Positions 47,542-56,666 are shown, numbered from the stretch's first letter. The stretch: DNA of 64,000 nucleotides from Gordonia heveisoli (GCF_030315745.1 NZ_JASXSH010000016.1:1-64000), one strand, 5' to 3'. Notes: a model not told the origin generated them from the letters alone. A program made the numbers and translations.

Positions 47542-49446
47542 TCAGTTGCCGAACAGACCAGCCTGCACCACTTCGCCGACCCGACCCTGACCGGTGTGCA
47601 TCGCGAGTCCGGGAGTGATCGGGGCCAGGTTGAGGTGGCGCCCCTGGCCACCGAGCTGGACGTAGACCATATGGAGTCCCGCCCGGACCGGGACGCTGAG
47701 CGCGGCACCGCCGTCGAACCACATCCGCATTCGGCCATCCCGGTCGGCGCAATAGCTGAGCGCGATCGTCCACGGCCACCGGATCAGCGGCCCATCCAGC
47801 GAAAGCCGTGCGGGACCGGTCAGTTCGGGCCGATTACATGCTCCCGAACCCGCCGCGATGGTGCGTGCCGCGGTCACCGCCCCGGGAACCAGCCGCCCCG
47901 CGGTGTCCAGTACCCGCAGTTGATCTGTGACCACACCGAAGTCGGGCCGCGCACGCACCCGGCCGAAGGTCCGGCTGATCTGGTTGTACGGATAGGCGAT
48001 GGGTAGCAACACCTCCAGTGGCAGAGCCTGATCGAACATCGCGTGGCTGGTGTCCTCGGCGAGCGCAGCGGTCGCGGTATCGAGATAATCGCCGGTGGGG
48101 TTGTCTCGCCATGCCCGCCCGAAGGCGCTCAACGACACCGTCGACGACACGATCAGGGCACCCACCACAACCACACCCACCACAACCGGGCGCGTCCGCG
48201 CGGCCTGCCGCACATCCGTCGGAGGATCGGTGTCGTCAGCGGCCCCGAACGCGGCGTCGGTGCGCCCGGTCGGGGACCCGTCACCAGCCCCGGTCCGTCC
48301 CGGCGCGGCCAGCACCAGTGCGATCGCGATCGTCACCACCAGCGCCGTATCGGGCAGATAGCGCATGGTCTGCGCCAGTTCCAGGGCGGTATTGCCGCTG
48401 GAGCGGTTCCACATCACCGGCACCTGCGCCAGCACCACATACGCCCCCAGCAGCCCGATCACCCACCCGGCTCCCTGGCGTCGGATCACCGCCCAGGCGG
48501 CCGCACCGGCGACGACGAGCCAGCCTGCGATCACCATCCACGTCGGTGCGATACCCATCGGCGGACTCGGATTCCAGCGGTCCCACTGCCACGGACCACC
48601 GACCACCGACGGGACGACGGCGTCGTTGACCGACCGCCACATCAGCTGCGCGGTCTGCGACGCGGAGTGGATGCCGGCTGTCGCACCGGATACCGACAGG
48701 AAAAGCACCGCCCAGATCGCGGCGAGCACGGCGAGCGCGGCCCACAGTGGCCGGGCCGACACCACCGCGGTGGCCAGCGGACTGATCCGATGGCGCACCC
48801 GCACCGGTACCCCGTCCGGGGCGTCGGATCCGCTGCTGAAACGCACCGCGAGCGTCGCCGCCGCCAACGCCACCGGCGCGATGTAGAGCGACTTCTCGAA
48901 GAAGGTCAACGCGATCAGGAAGATGATCGCCGACCGGACCGCGATCACGCGCAGGCGTCGAGGATCCCGGGTGCGACAGGCCAGGACCGCATCGCCGACG
49001 ATCCAGGCCATCGCGGCCTGCATCGGCAGCGTGTTCAGCCCCGACGACCACCACACGAATGCCGGCATCGTCATCGGGTTGAACAGGTAGAAGGCGAAGA
49101 CGAGCAACGCACCCGCCTCCGCGCGGGGCGCCAGAATACGGATCATCCGCCACACCGCCAGCGACGCGACCACCTGCCCGGCGATCAACGTCGCCGCTGG
49201 TAGCGCCCAGTTCAGCGGAGCGAGGATCGTTGTCACTCCGGCGGCGAGGAAGGCGGCAGGCATGAAGTGGCCGTCATGACTGTGCCCGAGGAAGTCCCAC
49301 GACAACAGCCCGAACTCCGACGACCGGCCGATGAGAATGAGATCGTCCCAGTAGAAGCTGCCGGTGACCACCAGCCAGCCACGCATCGCCAGCGCCCCAA
49401 CCATCAGCATCAGCGCGATCGCCGACACCCTCCGACTCTTGAGCAT
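47542..49446 (-). CDS. Polytopic membrane protein, GT-C glycosyltransferase-like
   Basis: The 634-aa protein has about ten to twelve transmembrane helices and a C-terminal extracytoplasmic domain of roughly 170 residues. The first loop contains FYWDDLILIGR, with an Asp-Asp pair at residues 34-35. An acidic motif in the first periplasmic loop is the hallmark of GT-C enzymes that use polyprenyl-phosphate sugars. No exact family could be named, so a glycosyltransferase role in envelope synthesis is an inference. It is convergent with the secreted-protein gene (21 bp apart). Confidence 0.6.
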   Translation of the reverse strand: MLKSRRVSAIALMLMVGALAMRGWLVVTGSFYWDDLILIGRSSEFGLLSWDFLGHSHDGHFMPAAFLAAGVTTILAPLNWALPAATLIAGQVVASLAVWRMIRILAPRAEAGALLVFAFYLFNPMTMPAFVWWSSGLNTLPMQAAMAWIVGDAVLACRTRDPRRLRVIAVRSAIIFLIALTFFEKSLYIAPVALAAATLAVRFSSGSDAPDGVPVRVRHRISPLATAVVSARPLWAALAVLAAIWAVLFLSVSGATAGIHSASQTAQLMWRSVNDAVVPSVVGGPWQWDRWNPSPPMGIAPTWMVIAGWLVVAGAAAWAVIRRQGAGWVIGLLGAYVVLAQVPVMWNRSSGNTALELAQTMRYLPDTALVVTIAIALVLAAPGRTGAGDGSPTGRTDAAFGAADDTDPPTDVRQAARTRPVVVGVVVVGALIVSSTVSLSAFGRAWRDNPTGDYLDTATAALAEDTSHAMFDQALPLEVLLPIAYPYNQISRTFGRVRARPDFGVVTDQLRVLDTAGRLVPGAVTAARTIAAGSGACNRPELTGPARLSLDGPLIRWPWTIALSYCADRDGRMRMWFDGGAALSVPVRAGLHMVYVQLGGQGRHLNLAPITPGLAMHTGQGRVGEVVQAGLFGN

Positions 49447-49520
49447 GAGTCCATCCTCCCCGGGCGCACACGAGCCGGGTACATCCGGTCACGTCAGCCG
49501 GGCGTGGCAAGATCAGCACC

Positions 49521-49886
49521 GTGACCGACGACAGCCCAACCAGCCGCGGCGACGACGACGAGCCCCAAAAGTCAGCCCCCGCGCCCTTCGATCAGACGAT
49601 CGACTTGGCGCACTACCAGCTGTCCTCCCAGGTCGACGCGCTGCCCGACGACATCGATGAACTGCGTCGCGAGATCGATCGCCTGGACGCGATCATCCTC
49701 GGCGCGGTCAAGCGACGGTCGGCGGTGTCGAAGAAGATCGGCGCCGCGCGGATGGCGTCGGGCGGCACCCGGCTCGTGCACAGCCGCGAGGTCAAGGTCC
49801 TCGAACGTTTCGCCGACCTCGGACAAGAGGGCCACACCCTGGCGATGCTGCTGCTGCGGCTGGGACGCGGTCCGCTCGGCCGGTAG
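49521..49886 (+). CDS. Chorismate mutase, AroQ-delta type (Rv0948c-like)
   Basis: The 121-aa helical enzyme has ELRREIDRLDAIILGAVKRR, KKIGAARMASGGTRLVHSRE with the catalytic arginine, and the C-terminal RLGRGPLGR. This is the actinobacterial intracellular chorismate mutase, whose C-terminus is activated by binding DAHP synthase. It converts chorismate to prephenate for Phe/Tyr synthesis. The acidic N-terminal extension is not conserved-looking. The GTG start is at 49521, and position before pgi matches M. tuberculosis. Confidence 0.95.
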   Translation: MTDDSPTSRGDDDEPQKSAPAPFDQTIDLAHYQLSSQVDALPDDIDELRREIDRLDAIILGAVKRRSAVSKKIGAARMASGGTRLVHSREVKVLERFADLGQEGHTLAMLLLRLGRGPLGR

Positions 49887-49966
49887 CGCCGGCCACAGCA
49901 CCGCACCCGGCGTATCGGACATCACAGCGTCGCACGGTTCGGGCTCAGCACATAGGGTGGTGAGTC

Positions 49967-51664
49967 ATGAGCAGCGATGTGGCGGGCGGCGAGTTCACGG
50001 CGAGCGATCACGAGGACATCACCGCCACGCAATCCTGGCAGGCGCTGGCTGCGCACCAGCCGCATGTGTACGCGATGCATCTGCGCGAGGTCTTTGCTGT
50101 CGACCCCGCCCGCGGGCATGAGCTGACCGTCGACGTCGGCGACCTACACATCGACTATTCCAAACATCGGGTGCTGCGCGAGACCCTGGAGTTGCTGGCC
50201 AGCCTGGCCCGCGAGGTCGGACTCGAGGACCGCCGCGACGACATGTTCGCCGGCGCGCACATCAACACCACGGAGAACCGGGCCGTACTGCACACCGCCT
50301 TGCGGCTACCGGCCGATGCGACGCTCGTCGTCGACGGTCAGGATGTGGTCGCCGACGTACACGCCGTGCTGACCGCGATGGGCACCTTCACCGATCGGTT
50401 GCGCAGCGGAGAATGGAAGGGCCACACCGGGAAAGCGATCACCGACGTCGTCAACATCGGCATCGGCGGTTCCGATCTCGGCCCGGTCATGGTCTACGAG
50501 GCACTGCGCCACTACGCCGACGGCGGCATCCGCTGTCACTTCGTGTCCAACGTCGACCCGGCCGACCTGGTCGCCACCCTCGCCGACCTCGATGCCGAGA
50601 CAACACTGTTCATCATCGCGTCCAAGACCTTCACCACACTGGAGACCCTGACGAATGCGAGCGCTGCCCGCACCTGGCTGTTGCGGGCGCTCGGCGCAGA
50701 CGCCGAAGCCGTGGCGAAACATTTTGTGGCAGTGAGCACCAACGCCGACGAGGTCTCGGCCTTCGGGATCGACACCACCAACATGTTCGGATTCTGGGAC
50801 TGGGTCGGGGGACGCTACTCCGTCGACTCGGCTATCGGGTTGTCGGTGATGGCCGCGATCGGCAAGGAACGCTTCGCCGAATTCCTCGACGGATTCCGGA
50901 TCGTCGACGAACATTTCCGCACCCAGCCACTGGAGCGCAATGCGCCGGTGATCCTCGGCCTGATCGGTCTCTGGTACTCCAACTTCTGGGATGCGGCCAC
51001 CCGCGCGGTACTTCCGTACGCCAACGACATGGGACGTTTCGCCGCTTACCTCCAGCAGCTCACGATGGAGTCGAACGGCAAGTCCGTCACCCAATCCGGC
51101 CATCACGTCACCACCGACACCGGCGAGGTGTTCTGGGGCGAACCGGGCACCAACGGACAGCACGCCTTCTACCAGTTGCTGCATCAGGGCACGCGGATGA
51201 TCCCGGCCGATTTCATCGGATTCGCCGAATCGACCGACGATCTGCCCACCGGAGCGGACGGGTCGGGTTCGATGCAGGATCTGCTGATGAGCAATTTCTT
51301 CGCGCAGACCAAGGTGCTCGCCTTCGGCAAGACGGCCGACGAGATCGCCGCCGAGGGCGTGCCGCCGAATGTGGTGGCGCACAAGGTGATGCCCGGAAAT
51401 CGTCCGACCACCTCGATCCTCGCCCCCAAACTGACCCCGTCGGTACTCGGCCAGCTCATCGCACTCTACGAACACCAGGTCTTCGTCGAAGGCATGATCT
51501 GGGGTATCAATCCGTTCGATCAGTGGGGTGTCGAACTCGGCAAGACGCAGGCGAAGGAACTGCTCGGCGTCATCACCGATGCCGCGGCACCGTCGGCCGC
51601 CGACGACTCATCCACCGACGACCTGGTCCGCTGGTACCGCACGCACCGCGGCCGGGCGATCTAA
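49967..51664 (+). CDS. pgi: Glucose-6-phosphate isomerase
   Basis: The 565-aa product has the PGI signatures [64 protein letters not shown] and [15 protein letters not shown]. It interconverts glucose 6-phosphate and fructose 6-phosphate. The ATG at 49967 begins [10 protein letters not shown]. It is transcribed in the same direction as the chorismate mutase gene, 80 bp away. Confidence 0.98.
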   Translation: MSSDVAGGEFTASDHEDITATQSWQALAAHQPHVYAMHLREVFAVDPARGHELTVDVGDLHIDYSKHRVLRETLELLASLAREVGLEDRRDDMFAGAHINTTENRAVLHTALRLPADATLVVDGQDVVADVHAVLTAMGTFTDRLRSGEWKGHTGKAITDVVNIGIGGSDLGPVMVYEALRHYADGGIRCHFVSNVDPADLVATLADLDAETTLFIIASKTFTTLETLTNASAARTWLLRALGADAEAVAKHFVAVSTNADEVSAFGIDTTNMFGFWDWVGGRYSVDSAIGLSVMAAIGKERFAEFLDGFRIVDEHFRTQPLERNAPVILGLIGLWYSNFWDAATRAVLPYANDMGRFAAYLQQLTMESNGKSVTQSGHHVTTDTGEVFWGEPGTNGQHAFYQLLHQGTRMIPADFIGFAESTDDLPTGADGSGSMQDLLMSNFFAQTKVLAFGKTADEIAAEGVPPNVVAHKVMPGNRPTTSILAPKLTPSVLGQLIALYEHQVFVEGMIWGINPFDQWGVELGKTQAKELLGVITDAAAPSAADDSSTDDLVRWYRTHRGRAI

Positions 51665-51669
51665 GGATA

Positions 51670-52209
51670 TTATGTAGTGCCCCAGCGACTTTCGTCGAAT
51701 ACCTCGTCGGGAACCGCATCGCCGGGTTGCACACCCAGTTCGGCCATCCGTCCCATCAGCGCGGCCCCAACCGCGATGAACGTCAGCAGATCCTGCGTCT
51801 GCACCGAGCGCTCCGCCGCGTCACCGCCGAGGAACTCGTAGGTGGCCGGCGGCACACAGGAACCCATGTCGATGGCGCGGGTCCCGGTGGCCTCCCGCCA
51901 CGCGTCGAAGCTCTCCACGTCGACGGCTTCGGCGATGGTTCCGTTACGGACCGCGACCAGCACCTCGTCGAAGGTGGCCAATTCCCCCGAACTGCCGCTG
52001 GACGCGTCGAACCCGAAGACGACGTCATCGGCGAACTCCTCGTCGTCGGCGAGGGTGAAATACACGATCCCGCGCCAGTCCGAGCCGAGCGCCACCACGT
52101 CGGTCCGGCCGAAAACGTCGTCGAGAAGGTCGGCAACCTCCGCGCCACGCCGGTCGGAGAACAGCTGAAACGCACCGTTGGCCACCACTTGCCCCTGCTT
52201 GGTCGTCAC
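51670..52209 (-). CDS. DUF1851-like / Tdi1-type immunity-fold protein
   Basis: The 179-aa acidic product has DWRGIVYFTLADDEEFADDVVFGFDASSGSSGELATF, DVESFDAWREATG and a C-terminal VFDESRWGTT, resembling DUF1851 (T6SS immunity Tdi1 C-terminal) or SMI1-like proteins. Such proteins are often immunity or stress-associated, but no toxin gene is next to it. The GTG at 52209 (AAGG upstream) is chosen; the frame is open further upstream, but that part is antisense to the lipoprotein gene. Its stop is five bases from that of pgi. Confidence 0.6.
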   Translation of the reverse strand: MTTKQGQVVANGAFQLFSDRRGAEVADLLDDVFGRTDVVALGSDWRGIVYFTLADDEEFADDVVFGFDASSGSSGELATFDEVLVAVRNGTIAEAVDVESFDAWREATGTRAIDMGSCVPPATYEFLGGDAAERSVQTQDLLTFIAVGAALMGRMAELGVQPGDAVPDEVFDESRWGTT

Positions 52210-52215
52210 ATCGGT

Positions 52216-52221
52216 TACCTT
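52216..52221 (+). promoter_or_regulatory. -10 element for probable leaderless lipoprotein transcript
   Basis: TACCTT (TAnnnT) ends seven bases before the GTG at 52229, and no ribosome-binding site separates them. This fits a leaderless transcript beginning at the start codon. The element also lies only seven bases from the start of the divergent gene. Confidence 0.5.
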
Positions 52222-52228
52222 ACGCAGG

Positions 52229-52885
52229 GTGAGATGCGATCGTTGGTTCCGCCGGGCCGCCATCCTGTCCGCATGCGCCGGACTGGCCGTCACACTCGGG
52301 GCATGTTCATCCGCCGACGATCCGGACGGCACCACTGCCAGACATGATCCGACGCCGGTACCGATGTCGGCGTCGGTGACCGTCGCCCCTGGTGCGCATC
52401 CACGCACCGACCCGGGTACGACGCTCGACTTCGGCGAGACGGCAACCCTTCCGGCCCAGGCCTTCACCGCCGGCGGCGCGCTCGCCCAGTTCACCGTCAC
52501 CGGGATCACCCCGGCCCGCGATGTCCCCGACACCGTCACCCACGGTGGTGAACCGTATTTCGTCTACGTGACCGTGACCTCGCTGGCAAGCCATGCGTCG
52601 CCGGGTCCCGGCGTGGTCGGATTGGCGGGTTCCGCCGACGGCCGGGCACCCGCCCTGACCATCTCGCCGACGGTCGGGGTGCCCGGCTGTACGGCCACCA
52701 CCCCACCGGCGACGATGCGGCGCGGCGAGTCGTATGCGACCTGCCTACTGGCGATCGCCGAGACCGGCCAGGATCTACCGCAGGTCATTTACTGGGCCGA
52801 CACCACCGGTGACGACGCGCTCGACTATCAGCGGGCGCCGGTCGTCTGGCGTGCGCCGACTCCACCAGCGCCCCCGACCTCGTAG
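52229..52885 (+). CDS. Putative lipoprotein
   Basis: The 218-aa product has a basic N-terminus (RCDRWFRR), a hydrophobic core and a lipobox (TLGAC, Cys at about residue 26), followed by a Ser/Asp/Thr-rich linker. The beta-rich domain resembles DUF4352-like extracellular domains (FTVTGITPARDVPDTVTHGG, PYFVYVTVTSLASHA), with two further cysteines. It should be lipid-anchored on the outer face of the cytoplasmic membrane. The function is unknown. Confidence 0.72.
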   Translation: MRCDRWFRRAAILSACAGLAVTLGACSSADDPDGTTARHDPTPVPMSASVTVAPGAHPRTDPGTTLDFGETATLPAQAFTAGGALAQFTVTGITPARDVPDTVTHGGEPYFVYVTVTSLASHASPGPGVVGLAGSADGRAPALTISPTVGVPGCTATTPPATMRRGESYATCLLAIAETGQDLPQVIYWADTTGDDALDYQRAPVVWRAPTPPAPPTS

Positions 52886-52911
52886 CCCACCCCGACCCGA
52901 CCGCCACCCCA

Positions 52912-53016
52912 CCCGAAACTAGGGGACGAACATTCCTCCCCCACTTTCGCGTTCATCCCCCAACTACAACTAGCCGAACAACCCACACCTAGGGGACGAA
53001 CTCGTCCCCTACTTTC
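52912..53016. repeat. 105-bp intergenic repeat family B, copy 1
   Basis: It begins with CCCGAAACTAGGGGACGAAC and ends with CGTCCCCTACTTTC. It is repeated at 53030-53134 with one substitution (CGCGTT versus CACGTT). It contains a 10-bp inverted repeat (52990-52999 with 53002-53011, arms TAGGGGACGA / TCGTCCCCTA, two-base loop) and a degenerate version of the same dyad near its start. No coding signal is seen. Confidence 0.9.
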
Positions 53017-53029
53017 AGGACCCACCCCG

Positions 53030-53134
53030 CCCGAAACTAGGGGACGAACATTCCTCCCCCACTTTCACGTTCATCCCCCAACTACAACTAGCCGAACAAC
53101 CCACACCTAGGGGACGAACTCGTCCCCTACTTTC
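53030..53134. repeat. 105-bp intergenic repeat family B, copy 2
   Basis: This is the second copy of the 105-bp unit (period 118 bp). Its near-perfect dyad is at 53108-53117 / 53120-53129. It ends ten bases before the stop codon of the SDR gene (minus strand), so its hairpin could terminate SDR transcription. The two copies fill the space between the lipoprotein and SDR genes. Confidence 0.9.
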
Positions 53135-53144
53135 GGCCGGGGGG

Positions 53145-53888
53145 CTAGGTGAGGCGCCGGGAGATCGCCGGCGGGAGGTGACGTAAGGCCGCCGCGATCG
53201 GCAACCAAGGCCAGGCGGGCACCGGCGCCCACGACTTCTCCGCCTCGATCGCCTTGACCATCGCGTCCACCCCGACGTCGGTCCCGGCCATCAGCGAAGT
53301 CTTCACCCCACGATTGATGTCGGTCTCGATGTAGCCGGGCAGGATCACCGACACGGTGATCGGTGACTTCGCGAACTCGGTCTGCAACCCTTCCCCGAGC
53401 GCCGACAGACCTGCCTTCGACGCTGAATACGCGGCCTGTGCCTTCGGCAGCCCCCGGATCGAACTCATCGAGCTGATCAGCACCAGGTGACCGGAGTTCT
53501 GCTCGCGGAAGATCTCCAGCGCGGCCTCGATCTGCGCGAGCGCACCGATCAGGTTGGTTTGGATGGTCTCGATGTTGGCGTGTGCCTTACCAGTTCCCAG
53601 CGGGGCTCCCTTGCCCAGGCCCGCGTTGACGATGACGCGGTCGAGACCGCCCAGCTCGTCGCGGAGCCTGCCGAAGGCGACCGGGACGGCGTCGGTGTCG
53701 GTGACGTCGAGTGCGGCGAGGGCGACCTGTGCAGCCGACGGACGCAGTTCGGCGGCCAGTTCCTCCAGACGTTCGACGCGCCGCGCGGCCAGCGCCAGGG
53801 AACGACCCTGCGCGGCGAACCGGCGGGCCATCCCCTCGCCCAGTCCGGAGCTGGCACCGGTGATCAGGATCTTGTCTCGCGTCCGCAT
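53145..53888 (-). CDS. Short-chain dehydrogenase/reductase (Rv0945-like)
   Basis: The 247-aa SDR has cofactor motif ITGASSGLGEGMARRF, VNAGLGKGAP, catalytic serine in LVLISSMSSI, YSASKAG with Tyr and Lys, and PGYIETDINRG. A C-terminal hydrophobic WPWLPIAAALRHLPP may touch the membrane. It sits between pgi and the Fpg gene block as Rv0945 does, but here the four-gene ThDP operon is inserted upstream. The substrate is unknown. Confidence 0.9.
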   Translation of the reverse strand: MRTRDKILITGASSGLGEGMARRFAAQGRSLALAARRVERLEELAAELRPSAAQVALAALDVTDTDAVPVAFGRLRDELGGLDRVIVNAGLGKGAPLGTGKAHANIETIQTNLIGALAQIEAALEIFREQNSGHLVLISSMSSIRGLPKAQAAYSASKAGLSALGEGLQTEFAKSPITVSVILPGYIETDINRGVKTSLMAGTDVGVDAMVKAIEAEKSWAPVPAWPWLPIAAALRHLPPAISRRLT

Positions 53889-53921
53889 GGCGGACAGCCT
53901 ACTGGGCCGCGAATCGGCCCG

Positions 53922-54977
53922 TCACGCCGTCCAAGCCGTCAGTCGGAGTGCGTCGATGAGGGTGTCGGTCGACTCGGCGTCGCCGACGGTGAGCCGCAGC
54001 CCGTACTTCCCGCATCGCTTGCCGATCACCCCGACGCTGGCCAGCAGTCGCCCGACCTGCAGGCCGTCGTCGCCGGGTAGGAACACGAAGTTGCCCTGCC
54101 CGGGCAGCGGCGGCGATCCGATCTCGGTCAGTCGTCGTGCCAATCGATCACGTTCGGCGCGAATCGCTTTGACGCGTTCATCCAATTCCGCGCGGGCGGC
54201 CAGAGCCACCGGGACCGCGGCGGTGGCCGCGGGGGCGATCCCGAACGGGATCTCCCAGGTCCGCAGTGCCGCCGCGATCACCGGGTCGGCGATCGCGTAG
54301 CCCACGCGCAACGCCGCCAGGCCGTAGGCCTTCGAGAATGTGCGTATCGCGATCAGATTCCGATGGCGGCGCAACAGTGCCACCACGTCGATCGGATCGT
54401 CGCAGAACTCCCGGTACGCCTCGTCGAAGAGCACCGGCACGCTCGGCGGCACGTCGTCGAGGAAGTCCCGCAGCTCGACGTCGGCGATCACCGCCCCGGT
54501 CGGATTGTGCGGCGAACACAGGACCACCGCCGCGGTATCCGGCCCGACGGACCGTGCGAGCCCGTCGAGATCGACGCCCCCGGCGGGGGTGAGTGCGACC
54601 TCAGCCACTCCCATCCGCAGCATCCCGGCCAGGATCGGATAACCGTCGAAGGTCGGGATCGCAGTCGCCAGCTCTGGAACCTCGACGCCGCGGGCGCGCG
54701 CACGCCGCCGTGCCTCGGACAGAATCATCCCGGCTACGCCGGTCGCACCGGCCCCGATGCTCAGCCAGTGCGCCGGCAACCCGAGATGTGCGGCGATCAT
54801 CTCGCGCAGCCGATCCGGCAGGAAGTCGGGGTAGCGGTTGACCCGGCTGATGTCGCTTGCCAGTGCGTCCTCGACCGCGGGCAGCGGCCCGAACGGGGAT
54901 TCGTTGAGATCCAACCGGATCCGGCGATCGCGGGTTCGGGAAGGGGTGACCGCTTGCGGCGGGACCAGCAACGTCAT
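53922..54977 (-). CDS. PLP-dependent aminotransferase, class I/II (HisC/CobC-like)
   Basis: The 351-aa fold-type I PLP enzyme has RLDLNESPFGPLPAVEDAL, LCSPHNPTGAVI, FDEAYREF (Asp185, Tyr188), TFSKAYGLAALRVGYA with the Schiff-base lysine at residue 216, and C-terminal GLRLTVGDAE with the carboxylate-binding arginine. It resembles histidinol-phosphate aminotransferases and threonine-phosphate decarboxylases. There is no histidine or cobalamin operon around it. It is the last gene of a four-gene operon, and its ATG overlaps the KAS III-like stop (ATGA). It would aminate or decarboxylate the operon's product. Confidence 0.87.
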   Translation of the reverse strand: MTLLVPPQAVTPSRTRDRRIRLDLNESPFGPLPAVEDALASDISRVNRYPDFLPDRLREMIAAHLGLPAHWLSIGAGATGVAGMILSEARRRARARGVEVPELATAIPTFDGYPILAGMLRMGVAEVALTPAGGVDLDGLARSVGPDTAAVVLCSPHNPTGAVIADVELRDFLDDVPPSVPVLFDEAYREFCDDPIDVVALLRRHRNLIAIRTFSKAYGLAALRVGYAIADPVIAAALRTWEIPFGIAPAATAAVPVALAARAELDERVKAIRAERDRLARRLTEIGSPPLPGQGNFVFLPGDDGLQVGRLLASVGVIGKRCGKYGLRLTVGDAESTDTLIDALRLTAWTA

Positions 54978-56000
54978 CGGCCCATCCATCTGATCGCGGC
55001 CGCACCCGCGAAATCTCCGGCGTGGGCGAAGGCCGCGGTCATCACCACATCGCCGGGGGCGATCCGCCAGTCCTCGATCGCCGCGTCCAGGGTGACCGGG
55101 ATGCCGACACCGAACAGGTTTCCGCATTCGTCGAAGGTGTCCGGATGACGTTCGGCGGGCAGTTCCAGCGCTTCGCGCCAGTTGCGCAGGAAGATCCGGT
55201 TGGGCTGGTTGGTGATCAGCCAGTCCAGATCGGGTGGGGCAATCCCCACCTCGTCGGCCACCTCGATCGCCGTCTCCGGGACCATCCGGTTCCCACGGGC
55301 GAGAACCTTGATGATCTTGGCGTCGGTGAATCCGATGTGGATCTGCCCCGAACCCGCCTCCCAGTACTTGCGGTCGGGTTCGGCGGCGGCCACCACTGTC
55401 GCCCGAGTACTGACCGTAGGAGTGGCAGCGTGAGCCCAGAACGGGGCTACCCCTGGACATGTCGGCGGTCACCACGGCCATGGCCGCACCATCTCCGGGT
55501 ATCGCGGCCTGCGGCTTGCCCCGAACCCGACTCTGGGTGAACACCTGCGACGCACTGTTCTGCGCCAGTGCGATGATCGCCCGGCGACCGGCTCCGCCGT
55601 GTATCAGCGCGGCAGCCAGCTCGATCATGTACACGAAAGCCGCACACCCGCCGTTGTGGACGTCGAGCACCACATTCGGGCGTAGACCGAGGCGATGGGC
55701 GAGTTCACCACCGCATCCGCGCACCGGGACCTCCGGCAATTGACTGTGCGTGAGCACGATGTCGGCGGAGTCGAGGAAGTCGTCGCCGTGCCTGCTCTGC
55801 AACCTGCGCGCCGCGGCGAGCATCATGTCCGCCGACGTTTCTCCCTCGGCGGCATGGTGACGGAATGCGGGCGGGGCGAACATCGGGTTGCCGCTCAGCC
55901 GATCGTCCTCCGCGAACTCGGCGAAATATGATGCGGGGACCCGTTTTTCCGGTAGATATCCGGCGACGTCGAGTAGTGCGACAGGTGCGACGCCGATCAT
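54974..56000 (-). pseudogene. KAS III (FabH)-like ketosynthase, interrupted by a one-base frameshift
   Basis: The ATG at 56000 opens 201 codons containing DVHNGGCAAFVYMIE (active-site Cys119), PGDGAAMAVV and SPVLGSRCHSYGQYSGD. The reading frame then leaves the family pattern. The remaining 140 residues (MVAAAEPDRKYWEAGSGQ, NQPNRIFLRNW, CGNLFGVGIPVTLD) continue in another frame from 55396. Removing one G from GACAGTGGTGG (55390-55400) joins the two into a 341-aa protein of normal family length. The canonical His of HQAN is Asn (NQPN), so catalysis is altered even if the gene is intact. The start overlaps the upstream stop (ATGA). It could be a recent pseudogene, a sequencing error or programmed frameshifting. 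Confidence 0.85.
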
Positions 56001-56662
56001 CGGCTCATCCATTCTGGTGTCAGGGGCAGGCCGTGGGAGTGCCGGTACTCGGCGATCGCGGTGATGTTGTCGAGTTCGATCTGGTGGCCGATGTTGAACA
56101 TCCCCCAGTGGTCGCCGACCCACTCCTCGCGTGCGGGTGGGGCGAGTTCGGGAAAGGGGTTCTCGTCGTAGAACGGGTGACGGCAGTTGTTCCACAGCAC
56201 CACCGATCCCGGCTTGTTCAACACGATCTGCGCGTCGACGACCCGCATCAGATAGATCATCCAGAGGTGTTGGCCCTGATCCCACGCACAGTGATAGTCG
56301 ACGGTCATCACATGCGGATCGCATTCGGTGCGAACATAGATTTCGGTGTCCTCGCCGAGGCGGTCGTACGCGTGCCACAGGCCGGGTTCGTCGGTGGTCG
56401 TGAAATCGCGCAATCCGTATGTCCACTCGCTCAGGGCGCGGGTATCGGCCAGCCATTCGTACAACGGACGCGGTGGTGCGTCGACGTAGCCCTGGACCGG
56501 ACAGAAGTCGCCGTAGATCGCGTCATGCGGATAGACGGATCGGATCCGTTCGGCGACAATCGGTTCCGCCACCGGTCTGGGGTGGGTCTCGATCCTGGTC
56601 AGCCCGGGTAGCGTGGCCGCGTCGTCGCCGAGGTCGTTCAGCATGGGATAGACGGTGGTCAT
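55997..56662 (-). CDS. SRPBCC/polyketide cyclase-like protein
   Basis: The 221-aa product contains YEWLADTRALSEWTYGLRDF, a pattern of the START/SRPBCC ligand-binding fold, then RTECDPHVMTVDYHCAWDQG and a Trp/His-rich C-terminal half (VVLWNNCRHPFYDENPFPEL; WGMFNIGHQIELDN). It probably binds the pathway intermediate or directs cyclisation. No exact family is recognised, and the C-terminal half is unusual. It lies four bases after the ThDP enzyme gene. Confidence 0.6.
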   Translation of the reverse strand: MTTVYPMLNDLGDDAATLPGLTRIETHPRPVAEPIVAERIRSVYPHDAIYGDFCPVQGYVDAPPRPLYEWLADTRALSEWTYGLRDFTTTDEPGLWHAYDRLGEDTEIYVRTECDPHVMTVDYHCAWDQGQHLWMIYLMRVVDAQIVLNKPGSVVLWNNCRHPFYDENPFPELAPPAREEWVGDHWGMFNIGHQIELDNITAIAEYRHSHGLPLTPEWMSR

Positions 56663-56666
56663 CAGG

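Noticed and set aside
52912-53134. Possible CRISPR array
   Set aside because: There are only two 105-bp units separated by 13 bp, no spacer pattern and no cas genes; they are intergenic repeats.
53922-56456. Single 844-codon frame spanning aminotransferase, KAS III-like and SRPBCC genes
   Set aside because: It is a chance joining: it reads the aminotransferase and the first part of the KAS gene in frame but passes through non-homologous sequence between them and starts inside the SRPBCC gene. It was not taken as a natural fusion.
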